Origin: Megalobrama amblycephala
Lineage: Eukaryota; Chordata; Actinopteri; Cypriniformes; Xenocyprididae
Reading direction: 5' to 3'
Length of the DNA stretch: 64,000 nucleotides
NCBI RefSeq assembly: GCF_018812025.1
Contig: NC_063049.1
Location: 17,611,258-17,675,257, forward strand
The notes under the pieces are model-generated. The model was not told the origin of the DNA. It was given only the letters and a program-made list of their open reading frames with translations, and made no database searches. Below, in pieces: positions 22,980 through 35,126 of this stretch. A program made the translations under genes and the position numbers. Within the stretch, counting starts at the first letter, position 1, and each line of letters starts with the position of its first letter.

Positions 22980-24901
22980 TAGGGCTGTGCGATATGACGG
23001 TATATATCGTTACCACGGAAAAAAAAATTCTATCGTTAAATTTCTATTGATTTTGCTATATTGTATATATTGTAGTATGTAAATATATTGGACTATTTAC
23101 ACTTCAGAGTGATGAAATGCATGAATGAGAATATAAAGAGTGGGACATGCTTGATGTTAAAAGAGTTATAAGCGGAATATATCCTGAAAAGGAACTCGGT
23201 GCAGCACTCATGCTGACTGACACGCATGAAACCTGCCTCTCTCAGAAGGCAATCGCAAATTAGAGACGTGCTCGATGTTAAAGTGTATTAAGCACAATAA
23301 TTAGGGGTGGGCGATATACTGGTAGACACAATTAGCCGGTAGAAATTTGTCAACTGGTAGAGATTTTGGATGATCGTCTCTGTCACGTGAGGTTGCTATG
23401 CTGCGCAGTCACGAAAGCTTATAATTTGCGTGAGTTTTTAAGCATTGCGGTTTAAAAACAAGTGATTTTAAACAGTTTAAGTGCAATTAGCAGCGAAAGA
23501 CAACTCGTTTCAGCATATGTACACGCTCTCTGAAGAGACTGTTTCTCAGTGCTGTCTGAGAGATGCGCGACATGAAGCCACTGCTCATAGAGCACGCAAG
23601 GACTGAACTAAGTGCTTTCTGATGCCTAATTGGGCTTGAACGGTTAAATACACATACCTATGTGTCAAAGCGACCACGTATTTGCAAATAACAGAGCCAT
23701 TTATGTTTTATGTGAAGGTACATTTGAGAAGGCTCGAGTTAATGGATCGGTGCAGTCAGTCTTAAAGGGACAGGATCCAAATTTACCTGCTAATCAATCA
23801 AAAAAAGAGAGAAAATCTCTCACTGCTTGCTTTTGTAACTTTAATAAGAATAAAAGTATATTTAAATTACACAGTAAAGATTATACATTGTTTTTTATAC
23901 CTTTGATTGCTTTATACATTTTCTAGCTCTTGAAGTTTTTTCATGTAGGTCTATATCGTGTCTTTGTTCTGTTCTGTAGTTTGTTTTCTTTGCTCTTTCT
24001 TTATCACAGTTTATGTCTTCAGTAAGCTTGAGAGTTTTTAAAAATTTTTTAATTATATTGAAATTGATGATAATTATGAAATTTCAATGAAATTAAAAAT
24101 TTTAATATCATAATCTTATTTAAAGGTGCCATTGTTTTTTGCCAACGTTTTTTTACAAGATGTAATATAAGTCTAAGGTGTCCCCTGAATGTGTCTGAAG
24201 TTTCAGCTCAAAATACCCCATAGATTTTTTTAAATTAATTTTTTTAACTGCCTATTTTGAGGCATAATTAGAAATGCACCGATTCAGGCTGCGGCCCCTT
24301 TAATTGCTCGCGCTCTCCGCCCCCTTCCCGAGCTCTCGACTCTATCACTGCATAAACAAAGTTCACACAGCTAATATAACCCTCAAATGGATCTTTACAA
24401 AGTGTTCGTCATGCAGCATGTCTAATCGCGTAAGTGCAGTGTTTATTTTGATGTTTACATTGATTCTGAATGAGTTTGAGGCTATGCTCTGTGGCTAACG
24501 GCTAATGCTACACTGTTAGAGAGATTTATAAAGAATGAAGATGCGTTTATGAATTATACAGACTGCAAGTGTTTAATAATGAAAATAGCGACGGCTCTTG
24601 TCTCCGTGAATACAGTAAGAAACGATGGTAACTTTAACCACATTTAACAGTACATTAGCAACATGCTAACGAAACATTTAGAAAGACAGTTTACAAATAT
24701 CACTAAAAATATCATGTTATCATGGATCATGTCAATTATTATTGCTCCATCTGCCATTTTTCGCTGTTGTCCTTGCTTGCTTACCTAGTCCTAGTCCACC
24801 TTTAAAGCAAAAATAACTATATTGTAATATATATCGTTATTATCGTGATATAAAATTACTCATATCTTGATATAAGATTTTGGTCATATCACCCAGCCCT
24901 A
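22980..24901. mobile_element. hAT-type element, 1.9 kb, with 8-bp TSD
   Basis: Ends tagggctgtgcgatatgac and, inverted, tagggctgggtgatatgac. The flanks atttaaag (22972-22979) and gtttaaag (24902-24909) are an 8-base duplication with one mismatch. It contains a second hAT-like start (taggggtgggcgatatac, 23301) and a TTAA element. No transposase frame was recognised. Confidence 0.85.
24124..24801. mobile_element. TTAA element of the aggtgcc family, internally deleted
   Basis: TTAA at 24120-24123 and 24802-24805. Matches 11220-12179 up to the motif ttacctagtc, then jumps to the right end, so about 280 bases are missing. Confidence 0.85.
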
Positions 24902-25123
24902 GTTTAAAGCCCTTTGAAGCTGCACTGAAACTGTAATTTTGACCTTCAACCGTTTGGAGGCCATTGAAGTCCACTATTAGGAGAATAATCCTGGAATGTT
25001 TTCATCAAAAACCTTCATTTCTTTTCGAATGAAGAAAGAAGGACATGGACATCTTGGATGACATGGGAGTGAGTAAATTAGCAGGAAAATTTTAATTTGA
25101 AAGTAAACTAATCCTTTAAAAGA

Positions 25124-25412
25124 ATTTAATGTGAATTTGAATATGAATTTGAACCGTCATTTAACGTTAGTACCTTGTTCTACTTTATTTTCTATTGCCA
25201 TATCTGACCGAACTACAAACGTTCCACCGATGTTTGTGAAAAAGGGATGTGCACTTGACAAGCTCCCTATGCCACTGCACGCTCAATCCACTCACTGTGT
25301 TTCGCATCAGCTCGTGCAATCGATGCATCGTGAATCGAGAAATGATTCTGGATCGATTCTGATTTTTTCTAAATGTATCACCATTCTCTCTGAATCACCA
25401 TAGGTGCATCCC
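25124..25412. mobile_element. hAT-like terminal fragment
   Basis: Ends ggtgcatccctat, the complement of a hAT-type start, preceded by repeated atcgat-type motifs. The left end is missing. Confidence 0.4.
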
Positions 25413-25419
25413 TATTTAA

Positions 25420-25830
25420 AATACATACAGGTCAGCCATCAGACAAAGGAACTCAAATTCCCATGACTTCTAGTTACACCTTAGCCTGCGTTCTGCTCTT
25501 CTGCACAGTCCTGTCTGAGTGAGGGGGAGGGCAGGAGAAGGCTCTGAATCAGCAGGGGAGAGGGGCAAGCAGGGCCCAAATCTGCTGCTCACTCTGAGCT
25601 GCAATGAAGCACTTAGAGGTGGTGTTGAATTTCACACTCCTGCCCTGTCCACTGCAGAATGGCCATTTCACTGAGGAAATTCAAAACCAGCCATGCAGTT
25701 AAGAGCAGGCGACCCTTAATTACAGCCCAAGAAGCCCTTCACATGGTGTTTATGACTGGAAAATGAATTAATGATCAGTTCAGTCTGCATGGCAATAGGG
25801 TGCTAAAGAGAAGGGCTGAATCTGTTGTGT
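25420..25830. promoter_or_regulatory. Candidate conserved non-coding block
   Basis: Non-repetitive, GC-balanced DNA with TAAT cores in cccttaattac and aatgaattaatgatcag. No exon structure is visible. The call rests on texture only. Confidence 0.25.
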
Positions 25831-26704
25831 CAGATCAATCATGCTCTTCCCAAGCAGAAGGAATCCATCTGTGTACTTTCAAGAAGACGAGTGTGAGTGT
25901 GTATGTGTGTGTGTGCGAGAGAGAGCGCATATATATTACCTGATGACTGAAGGAAGATTAGGTCTGATATCTGCTAGTATGAGAATACACAATCACCTTG
26001 CTGGAGCAGCTGATGGAGTGACATGATAGAGGTGCATCCTTATGTCCACGGACCGCCCGGACTCAGTTCCCTGGTCAACCAGATGCATATTGTTCAGAAA
26101 ACTGGAAAGCACCGACAACGATCTCAGGAGGATCCAATCAGATTGGCTGAGAAGTTATCAATCTGCTAGGTAACAAAACTTCGTCATTGATAAAATGCTG
26201 ACTTTTTTTAAAATACTTTTTAAAATTAATTAAATTAATTCTATTAATTTATTTATTACAATTATTTGAATACCTATTCTATAATGTGTATGTTTTTCAT
26301 TTAAAAAAAATAAATATTTATTTTTAATTATTTTTTGGGGGACATAATATCAAATATGTCAGGGTTAAACAACTCTCCTGATAACACAATGAAGAAAAAA
26401 AAATTAAAAACAAAAAATATTAATTAAGTAGTTTGGCATTATACTTTATTATTATTTAAATATACTACAAAGTTTTATACTACAAATATTTCAAAACTTT
26501 TGTCTGTCAAATCAAAGTCATGTGGTGCAACCAACATGCAAAAAATTACAGGAAATTATATCATAGACCCTGACTGTGTGTCAAGGTCATTAAGTTACTT
26601 AAAAATATCAAAGGTTATGGCAAGGTTAATTCAGTTTGGAATGTCACATGGTGCAACCTGCCAAAACACTTCTTAAGATTAATAATTGTTAATAATTAAT
26701 AAAC
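25831..26704. other. AT-rich DNA with a short GT/GA microsatellite
   Basis: An impure GT run is followed by GAGA at about 25890-25925. From 26190 the sequence is very AT-rich. Nothing else recognised. Confidence 0.4.
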
Positions 26705-26712
26705 ATTAAAAC

Positions 26713-27421
26713 TAGGGCTGCAAGATACTGGGAGAAAAAAAAAAAAAAAAAAAAAAAAAACTGGCATTGCGATATTTTGTTTTGCTGCGTTATATACTGT
26801 GATATGAAAACAGTTTCACCGGATGATTGAATAGCTCTATTTAGATAGAATTAATCTTTCTAGAATGATTGGGGTAATTTTGTAGGGGAGTGAATCTGCA
26901 TAGAAAATAAACAAATTACAAGCACAGTCAACAGTGCTTTATGTTTTTCAGTTAAGTCTAACAGCATTCAGGAATAGAAATTTAATAATCAGATGTAAAA
27001 TAACACTGCATAGTCTTCACTGTATAAATTAAATATAATTAATCTTTGTTTAAGCTAAAAAAAAAAGCATTTCTCTTTGTATTTTGTTGTTTGATAAACA
27101 TTAATGACACAGACAGCAGCAGGTATATTAGGCTGCTGTCACTTTAAGAGCTAATGCACTGATCCAAAATAATGAAACACATCACTTTTCTTTCTCTATT
27201 GTTTACATTCACGTAAGCCATAACCGACTGCGTTTACGATGATACTTGCCGAGACGGCCATGACAAGACCTAAAAAAAAAACATTCAAATGATAAACTTC
27301 GCAATTACTCTGTGAATCATGTGCATTACGAACCATGGTGTCGGCCCGATCAACTAAAATCTCTATACTTGACATCGCACATCACGATATAGATGCTAAA
27401 ATGATATATCGTGCAGCCATA
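26713..27421. mobile_element. hAT element with perfect 8-bp TSD
   Basis: A 709-base element: left end tagggctgcaagatac, right end gatatatcgtgcagccata, flanked by identical attaaaac at 26705-26712 and 27422-27429. An A26 tract (26735-26760) sits just inside the left end. Non-coding. Confidence 0.92.
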
Positions 27422-27429
27422 ATTAAAAC

Positions 27430-30400
27430 AAAAGAGCGACTGGCAAACTTAATGCTGGCAAGTCATAATTCTGGATAGAGGAAGTCTGAAAAAAAAAAAA
27501 AAAAAAAAAAAACAGTCATAAGAGGATAGATGGAAGAAGCAGCCAGGACTGTAATCCAGCAAAGACAGAACAAAGCCACAAAGAGAAAGATGCTCTATGC
27601 CGCTATAGAAGTCTGAGATAGTCCCTGGAAAGCTTGTGAAAGGAAGAAGTTCAGCCAAAGGACAAAGTCTAGTTCAATTTTCCAGTGAGTTTTCACACGA
27701 TGTACAGCTCCTCAGTAAAATCTCCTTAACTGCTAATAGTTACTCATGAGAACATTCCCCATGGTCAACAAACATCGTTCCCTTAATGAAAACACAATTA
27801 ACCAAACAATGCCCTTGTTAAATAAATTGCCCTGTCTAAATGGACGCCACCGCAACAGCACTGAACACCCAGAATGCAACCCACACAAACTAAGTATGCA
27901 TGGAAAACAAAGCTAAAAGAGGCTTGAATGCTTGAAGCTGAGCAATCACCTTTGTCTTTTGCGAGACTTTTGTCAAAGATACACGCCTACAAGCCAGCAA
28001 ACACAATTTAAATGCTCTAAAATCATCTAACACAATCTAATGGGAATTCATGACTATTTTACATTTTGGGGAATTGGTGGCTAATTCATATTAATTTGTA
28101 CAATCTTACTCATAAAATTTGCTTATGACTCAGTGATGGTTATGTTTAGGTTATGTTCCTAAATATCTTGTTTTTGTACGATTCACATTGTACAAATTCA
28201 TACGAAAACACCACTTCGTATAATAGTTATGTTTCCCTGTGAGATTGTTGAAATCATCCCTAGATTAGATCTTCATACGCTGTCATCTTTCATAGTGGCT
28301 TTGCATGCACTGAATATTCCATGAGGGAAAAAAAAAAAAAGGATTTTTTTTTGCCGATTTAGAGGAACAGTCTCTGGAATAGTGGTGTATGATCGTTTTC
28401 ACAGTCAAATCTCTTTAGCCTCCACATATGACCTATAAAAAAACAGTGCTAAAGAAAAAAAAAAAAATCATAAACAGCCTTTCAATCCCATTCAACCAGA
28501 GGAGCGACACATTGTAGGAGCAGTGTGTGATGCGCAGAATAAATCCTCTTTCTTACCAGAGACACGCCAACCAATTCAGTTCCATCATTGCTAAATCAGC
28601 TGCATGCATAATGGCCGCTTGAGATTACAAATGATTATGGTAAAAATAACAAAACTCCAGCCTGACCTTTAACCGTCATCTGTGCGCTCTATTAGAGATG
28701 GGAAGTCTGTCTCTGGGGCCGGCAATCTGGGCCTTCTCTCTCTTTTATGAAGGCTCTTATTTTGGGAAAGATTAAAATTTGCTGTAGAACGGCACGTCAC
28801 AAAAAAGCAATTTCCAGCTCCAAACCACAAACTCTGCTGTGATGTGATGTTACAGATGTGAGCCTTTCCCTCCCGACATAACCTAAATTTATGGATCTGA
28901 GACAATGACACGTGGGGGTTTTATTCATACCATCCAGATCCATTCCACAGCTTTAGATAGCGGGTTTAAAATAGGGTCATTTCACAAAAACATGAACATT
29001 TACTATACAAACTGACAACATTTTAGCGGACATCCACCCAGCCAGGGAAAACGGGTAGCCTTAACCACCAGTATGTGATAAATCAATACATTTACAAAAT
29101 ACTACACCGCAAACTATCCGCGGCTACACCGAATACTTGCAAGACTCGGCCAAATCCATAAACACTATAATTACAGCCTTTTATAGAAAGTTAAAGTACA
29201 TTTAGGTCAAAGTTCTGAGGGAGCCAGTTGCGGAGACGTTGGCGTAAGCCAGCTGAAAGACGCAGAAAACACTTGCCTTGCAAGATTTCTAAGCCGGACG
29301 CAATTACCAACAAGCGAAAACTATAATTTCAAACAAATCATGTCTGGAACTCCAAAACCAAACATGTCTCTAATTGACTGATTCATCTGCAAATCACACA
29401 TACAGCATTTCTGAACAAGGGCTGACAGCACTAATAGATTTATTATCTCTTGCCTTAACAGACTGTAACTTAATAACAGGCAAAAAAAAAAAATGGTGGA
29501 CACAATAATTTGGAGACTGTGGTGGACATGCACATCACTTACACCAAAAGCATGGCAAAGCTCAGATGGAGGGAAACGCTTTGACTGAACAGTCTTTTGT
29601 TTGGAGACTGGTGGCTGGTACTGACAGAGTACCGTGTGCACAGCACATTCCAGAGCCTCGGTCCAGAAAACAGCACATTTGTAAATGAGATCAGTAAAAA
29701 GAGAGCTTGGGATATTTTTAGACCGTTTCAGCACTAAAAGACAGATTCAGATCCCCCCCTTTGGTCACAGAGATAAAAGAAAGAGAACACCGTGATGACA
29801 GCATTGTATTTAAATTTTAAATAGAAAAGTTCCCAAACTATATAAGCAATGAATTTCCAAGCCTTTTACATTCAAATCATTTTATAAACAATCATTTCTA
29901 TCTCTAGAAATCTATACATTTCAATACCTTTTTTCATTCCTGAAAATTACAGTTTCAAAATTTCCGAACATTTTTGGGTTTTCCTTGCCTTTAGGATCCT
30001 AATTATGACAGAATATGCCTGGTGCATTACGTAAGCTCTATTATGTTGTCTTTCATTGCGCAATGACAGACACTGCGTGACACTTACATGAGTTTTGTAA
30101 TAGAAAACGCAACCAGAGTTGTTACCGCGTTCAGTCGTCATGCCTAAGATTCCACATACCTGTCACTGCAAGGCAACACACTGCAGATCACGACTCGTGA
30201 AAGAAACGTCAGTAGTGGGTGTGATCAGAGTGAAACTTCAAACCGGTTGAAACCGAAAATCTCCATATCATGCATTCAAATCGATATAACTCAGACAAGA
30301 AATCCTACATATGTTGAAACACAGATGGTTTTGGTATTTTGTGAATGTGATGGGAATATCACACAAGTATAAGCAGCTTTTTCAATCCTCTAAGGATGTT

Positions 30401-31700
30401 TCTTCTTGAGAAACTATAAAAATAGGATTATTGTCTTCAGAGTAGTCCAGTATTTGAGCCACTTACAGCATGTAAGCCGAGCAGGAGAAATCCTGGTGTA
30501 AAATTCAATTATCATAATGCTGGGAAGTATGCAAGTACCGAGAGTCTGTGAAAGGGAGATGGAAAGGGATACAGTGTCAAGAACCTTACCATAAATGTAG
30601 AAAATCCAAAACATCTGTAAATCACACGATGCTTCATGTTTACTTTATGCAAAGAAACAATTTTAAACTAACTCCAGCAACCAGACAGTGTATTAAATTA
30701 ACTCTTTCTTTGGGGCCAACATTTTCAAACAATCTTTAACTGTGTCGTAAAATCAACTATTTACGCATTTTCATTTGCCATTATAGTTTTTTTTAAGCGA
30801 TGCCGAGACCGAAACCCAGCTATTACTGAACTTTAACCCCATCTGCTAGCCTATATGTCTCAAAGCAGAAATGTGACTGTTATTAAATTCATTAATACGG
30901 TTTCTGTTTTGGGTCAGTTTGACTCAGCAAAAACATATTGTATACGATTTCAACCCTAAACAGAAATAATGTCAACTTTTTTTTTTCATTTAGGATGTTT
31001 AATGTTTGAATTTTTGTTTACAGTTCTCATGAGATTAGGAAAAAAAGTCATGAAGTAAATGTTAAGTATGTTTGCGCTATTAAAACAGATCACGAGGATT
31101 AAATACCATTGAATCCAATCACACATCACATCAAGATCCAAGTTTCATTCACTTCCAAAGAAGCGCTTCTTGCCATGCTAATTCATTCAAAGCACTCTCG
31201 CCTCAGTGAATTACATCATGTATATATAAACCATAAACAACGATATAGATAATTGTCCCTTAAGGCACTGGACATATGAGTCAGGGAAAGCTGTTGTTTT
31301 ACAATGTGGAATGACTCCATGGCGCGTGCACACAACATGTAGAGAATGACAATGGACATTCCCAGCAGCCAGCCATCATTTCATTCTTTCTCTAATATGA
31401 CGCCTCAAAACAAACATTAACCAAAGGCGACATTTAAACTGTAGCTACTATCAATCAACAGATGATCCTCACTCTTACACGAATGTGTCAAATCCAGCAA
31501 CTTTAAGGAGACGGTTGGGATCTCTATTGTGGCAACAGAGCTGGTAGAGACAAAAGACGAGCGCGAGAAAGACAATCACTCAAAGTGCTCCTGTTTCTTT
31601 CTCATTTTGCACTGCAACATATAGGCTACACTGTTCCTCTCGATATAGACGCAATATTCATAAAGACGCGTTACTGATCACAGTTTTTGCCAGGAAAGCA
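27430..31700. other. Long unique stretch, likely intronic or upstream DNA
   Basis: Few repeats: A24 at 27489-27512 and shorter A runs near 28330 and 28455. Open frames here, including one of 137 codons on the minus strand at 29321-29734, lack promoter, splice or domain support. If the candidate first exon at 31767 is real, this would be the start of its first intron. Confidence 0.4.
28490..28920. promoter_or_regulatory. Candidate conserved non-coding block
   Basis: Unique, GC-balanced sequence with motifs such as cataatggccgc and ttgctaaatcagctgcatgc. It lies 3 kb downstream (minus direction) of the candidate promoter. No repeat signature; conservation untested. Confidence 0.25.
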
Positions 31701-31766
31701 CACCAAGGCAACTTTAAGCGAGCCTTTATTACTCTAGTTGACATTTTAGTGTGTTCTTCTTCTTAC

Positions 31767-32020
31767 CTTGCAGTAACTCCTGACAGATCGGGCTTTAGGA
31801 CAGGCAGAAAACACGCTCTCTTTGCAGACTTGGTTTGGTAGGACGATACGTGGCGAATGTAAATCCGTTTCGGCGAGTTTTTGTCCGTGGGCCCAGGCTG
31901 CTGCTCTCTCTAACCCTCGGTCTGTTCAACCTCTCGCTCTCAGCCAGCGCGAGTCAATGCACGGGTGACGTCACTGCTGCCATGGCACAGCGCGAGCGAG
32001 GAGGGAGGCGCGAGAGCTCT
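31767..32020 (-). promoter_or_regulatory. CpG-rich promoter and untranslated first exon (candidate)
   Basis: This is the most CpG-dense block in the window. On the minus strand the sequence runs into a strong splice donor, CTGCAAG then GTAAGAAG, with the exon ending at 31767 and the intron starting at 31766. A perfect palindromic cAMP-response element lies at 31966-31973. There is no clear TATA box, as expected for CpG-island promoters. The plus-strand open frame across it (31835-32113) is attributed to GC content and a GAT/GGT repeat. No coding exon of such a gene was found between here and position 1, implying a long first intron. Confidence 0.45.
31966..31973. promoter_or_regulatory. Palindromic CRE, tgacgtca
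   Basis: A perfect full-site CREB/ATF motif inside the CpG-rich block, about 200 bases upstream of the splice donor in the minus direction. Its position near a likely start site makes it credible. Confidence 0.6.
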
Positions 32021-32028
32021 GGGGGTGC

Positions 32029-32065
32029 TGCTGATGATGATGATGGTGGTGGTGGTGATGGAGGG
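32029..32065. repeat. Trinucleotide GAT/GGT repeat
   Basis: About five GAT then four GGT units at the edge of the CpG-rich block. Confidence 0.85.
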
Positions 32066-32635
32066 GCTGCTCGAATATTGAAACACTTTACAGTAGCCTA
32101 TATCAAACAATAATAAAGTATGGGAAAGTTTAGAAGCCCGTGGAAGTTAATACGAAAGCAGTGCCCTCATGTAATACATTGCAATACATTTGAATTGAAA
32201 GTGAAAGATGCATGGGCCAACTAAACGTACAATTATATTTTACAATAAATAAAAAAGTATCAGTAATATAGCTGAAGGTTTAAATTATCTGGTGGTATGA
32301 CTTGCATTATCTTAACTACATAAATAAATTATCTAGGGGCTCTCCAAAAAGGAATGCAAAAGGGGTCCCCCAGTTATTTTTATATTTTTATAGTTTCCCT
32401 GAACATTTTATATGTATATTTCCCTGATCCTGAATATATATATATATAATCGGCCAATAATCGTATCAGCCAATAAAAGCTCATTTTCATGCAATATCGA
32501 CTATTGGCTGATATTTACAACCAATAGTCAGGGCCGATATATCCTGATGTTAATCAAAAGAGGGCAGGAAACTGCACTGAATTTGGGCTTTGTGTAAAGA
32601 AAATGCTAAGAAACCAGTTTGAAGTTCAATATTAA

Positions 32636-33336
32636 AGGTGCCCTAGATTATGTTTTTAAAAGATGTAATATAAGTCTAAGGTGTTCCCTGAATGTGTCTG
32701 TGAAGTTTCAGCTCAAAATACCCCATAGATTTTTTTTAATTAATTTTTTTAACTGCCTATTTTGGGGCATCATTATAAATGTGCCGATTTTATGCTGCGG
32801 CCCCTTTAAATCCCGTGCTCTCCGCCCACAGAGCTTGCGCTTGCCTTAAACAGTGCATAAACAAAGTTTAGCTAATATAACCCTCAAAATGGATCTTTAG
32901 AAAGTGTTCGTCATGCATACGGCATGCATGCGTCGGATTATGTTAGTATTGTATACTGTTATATTGTTTACTTCTGATTTTGAATGAGTTTGATAGTGCT
33001 CCGTGGCTAATGGCTAATGCTACACTGTTGGAGAGATTTATAAAGAATGAAGTTGTGTTTATGAATTATACAGACTGCAAGTGTTTAAAAATGAAAATAG
33101 CGACGGCTCTCTTGTCTCCGTGAATACAGTAATAACCGATGGTAACTTTAACCACATTTAACAGTACATTAGCAACATGCTAACAAAACATTTAGAAAGA
33201 CAGTTTACAAATATCACTAAAAATATCATGTTATCATGAATCATGTCAGTTATAATTGCTCCATCTGCCATTTTTTGCTGTTGTCCTTGCTTGCTTACCT
33301 AGTCTGATGATTTGGTTGTGCACATCCAGACGTTAA
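32636..33336. mobile_element. TTAA element of the aggtgcc family, right-truncated
   Basis: TTAA at 32632-32635 then aggtgccctagatt. Collinear with 11220-11920, ending abruptly at about cagacgtta. Confidence 0.8.
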
Positions 33337-33456
33337 TATAGTAATTTTATGAATTAATAACATTCAGAAAGTTAAGAAATATTAATTTAATCTTCAGAAT
33401 TTAGTTAATGCGTGTTAATATTAATTTGAGTAATGTGTTTATGCTCATAACTGATA

Positions 33457-33746
33457 ACTTCGGTAAAGTTGGTTTTATATTCGCACATTCGGACATTCGT
33501 ATTCAATAGCCTTGTTAATCACACTACATTGGACATTTAGTGGACATTCACAAGTAAATATGCCATTAAAACAATACTTGCCTATTTTGATCGACTGTGA
33601 AAAATGTTGTAAGTTGACAATCGTTGGTTGTCAATATCATGTCGCTGCTTAAAATTCGCAAATATTAATTTATTGCACATTTATTGGAAAGTCTGAATTT
33701 ATCAGAAGTCCGAATGTGCGAATATAAAACCAACTTTACCGAAGTT
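33457..33746. mobile_element. 290-bp TIR MITE with 7-8 bp TSD
   Basis: The terminal inverted repeats are about 36 bases and nearly perfect, starting acttcggtaaagttgg. Flanks aactgat(a) at 33449-33456 and 33747-33754 form the duplication. Non-coding, hAT-like. Confidence 0.88.
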
Positions 33747-34057
33747 AACTGATACCAGTTAGGCTACTGAAACAAGTTGATGAAATGGAGAGAATAAAGT
33801 TTTTATTTGCATTTCTTTCAAAATATAATGCTTAAAAATATAATGATTAATTATTAATTATAATGAAAAAAGTCATTAATTTAAAAGAAGGTATAGAACC
33901 CCCAAACTATCGGTATATCGGCAGATATCACTCTGAATAATCGGCTATCGGTGGAGAAATTTCGTATCGGTGCATCTCTAATATATATATATATCATGCT
34001 AGTGATCACATAGTGATGCCATAGAAGAACCAAAGCGAAAGAACATTTTAATAATCT

Positions 34058-34083
34058 AAAAAAAAAAAAAAAAAAAAAAAAAA
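34058..34083. repeat. A26 homopolymer
   Basis: Twenty-six A on the plus strand; a shorter run follows near 34150. Confidence 0.95.
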
Positions 34084-35126
34084 TCCACTATAAAGCGTGT
34101 ACTCTACCAAAACAGAGAAAAGGATACGTGGATGCTTCACAGACTTGTAAAAAAAAAAAAAAATGTTGTCATTTGACATTGACATTCATTCTACTCTTTC
34201 TCTTCAAGCTTTTAGTGAATGCTGTAAATGTTTTCAGCACTGTATCATTGCACAGAACATTTTTACTCACTAGAACTATCGTATCTGCTGCCAAAACTTG
34301 ACGGGAACTGCAGACTACACTGTAGTAAAATGTCATCCCCTCGTTGTCACATGAAAGAATGAGTAAGTCTGATTCACCACTGAGATTTTTATAGTTTCAG
34401 GAGATGGGGAAAAACACATATTTATTGGATTTTGATGAGAGATTTCTCTCAGGCTGGAGAACGGTGTTTTATTGGCTCAATAAGTGACTGCAATGCAATG
34501 AGTGTTTTCATCTGAGTGGTTATCTACAGAGTACTGTGGCAGTTTAATCATGCTTCTTTCCTTTAGTTTGATTAAATCATGAATAAAACAAGTGTTCATT
34601 GTGAAAATTTAAGATTAATGATGCTTATTATTATAAACTGTGCAAAGGATGGGCAGTTTAGGGAACTACCTAAAACTAGTAATGTAATATCCAGCAACTA
34701 ATACTAGAGACACACAATGTCAGCTTGAGTCACTTGAGTCACTCACAAATGAATCACTTATGCAAAATTACCTGCCGCTTAGTTGAATCGAGTCAAATTA
34801 AGTAGATGCCAACATGGACAAATCACTGGATATGTCTACAAAACATAATATGATTATCTAAACTAATGTATTTATACAGCATCTGTGTCTCTGTATCCCC
34901 GTGAGCTGAGCCAGTCTGCTGTGTTGTGCATTCGGGAATCATGCCTAATCCTGTGTTTGAAGAACATCCTCGTGATCCTCTGCATGTTACAGACTGAAAA
35001 CATGGAGAACGGCATTTGTGTCTGGAACGTTCTTATTAAATCTGATTTGTTTCTTACCTGTTTTATTTATGTATGACTGACAAATATGCATCATATTAAG
35101 TTTATTAGTTTGTTGGTCCCACTTTA
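34084..35126. other. Unique DNA, nothing recognised
   Basis: No transposon ends and no frame with coding support. Confidence 0.4.

Larger units (their letters stand above)
22379..25115. mobile_element. TTAA-type element hosting a nested hAT
   Basis: TTAA lies at 22375-22378 and 25116-25119; ends aggattagttgactttcaaa and, inverted, aggattagtttactttcaaa. Internal inverted arms include ccgccttccgtattcttc. The host is interrupted by 22980-24901. Removing that leaves roughly 815 bases, typical of a palindromic non-autonomous element. Confidence 0.85.
32440..33985. mobile_element. hAT-like element invaded by two others
   Basis: Left part has atcggccaataatcg and ggctgatattt; the right part has tatcggcagatatcac and ends gtatcggtgcatctcta, a hAT-type terminus. 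Between them are a truncated TTAA element and a TIR MITE. The left end is not well defined. Confidence 0.5.

Noticed and set aside
29321..29734. Minus-strand open frame of 137 codons
   Set aside because: No recognisable domain, promoter, splice structure or plausible start context. Length alone is not enough in 64 kb.
31835..32113. Plus-strand 92-codon frame across the CpG-rich block
   Set aside because: Arg/Ala/Gly/Asp bias follows from CpG and GAT/GGT repeats, and the splice donor evidence favours the minus strand as a non-coding exon.
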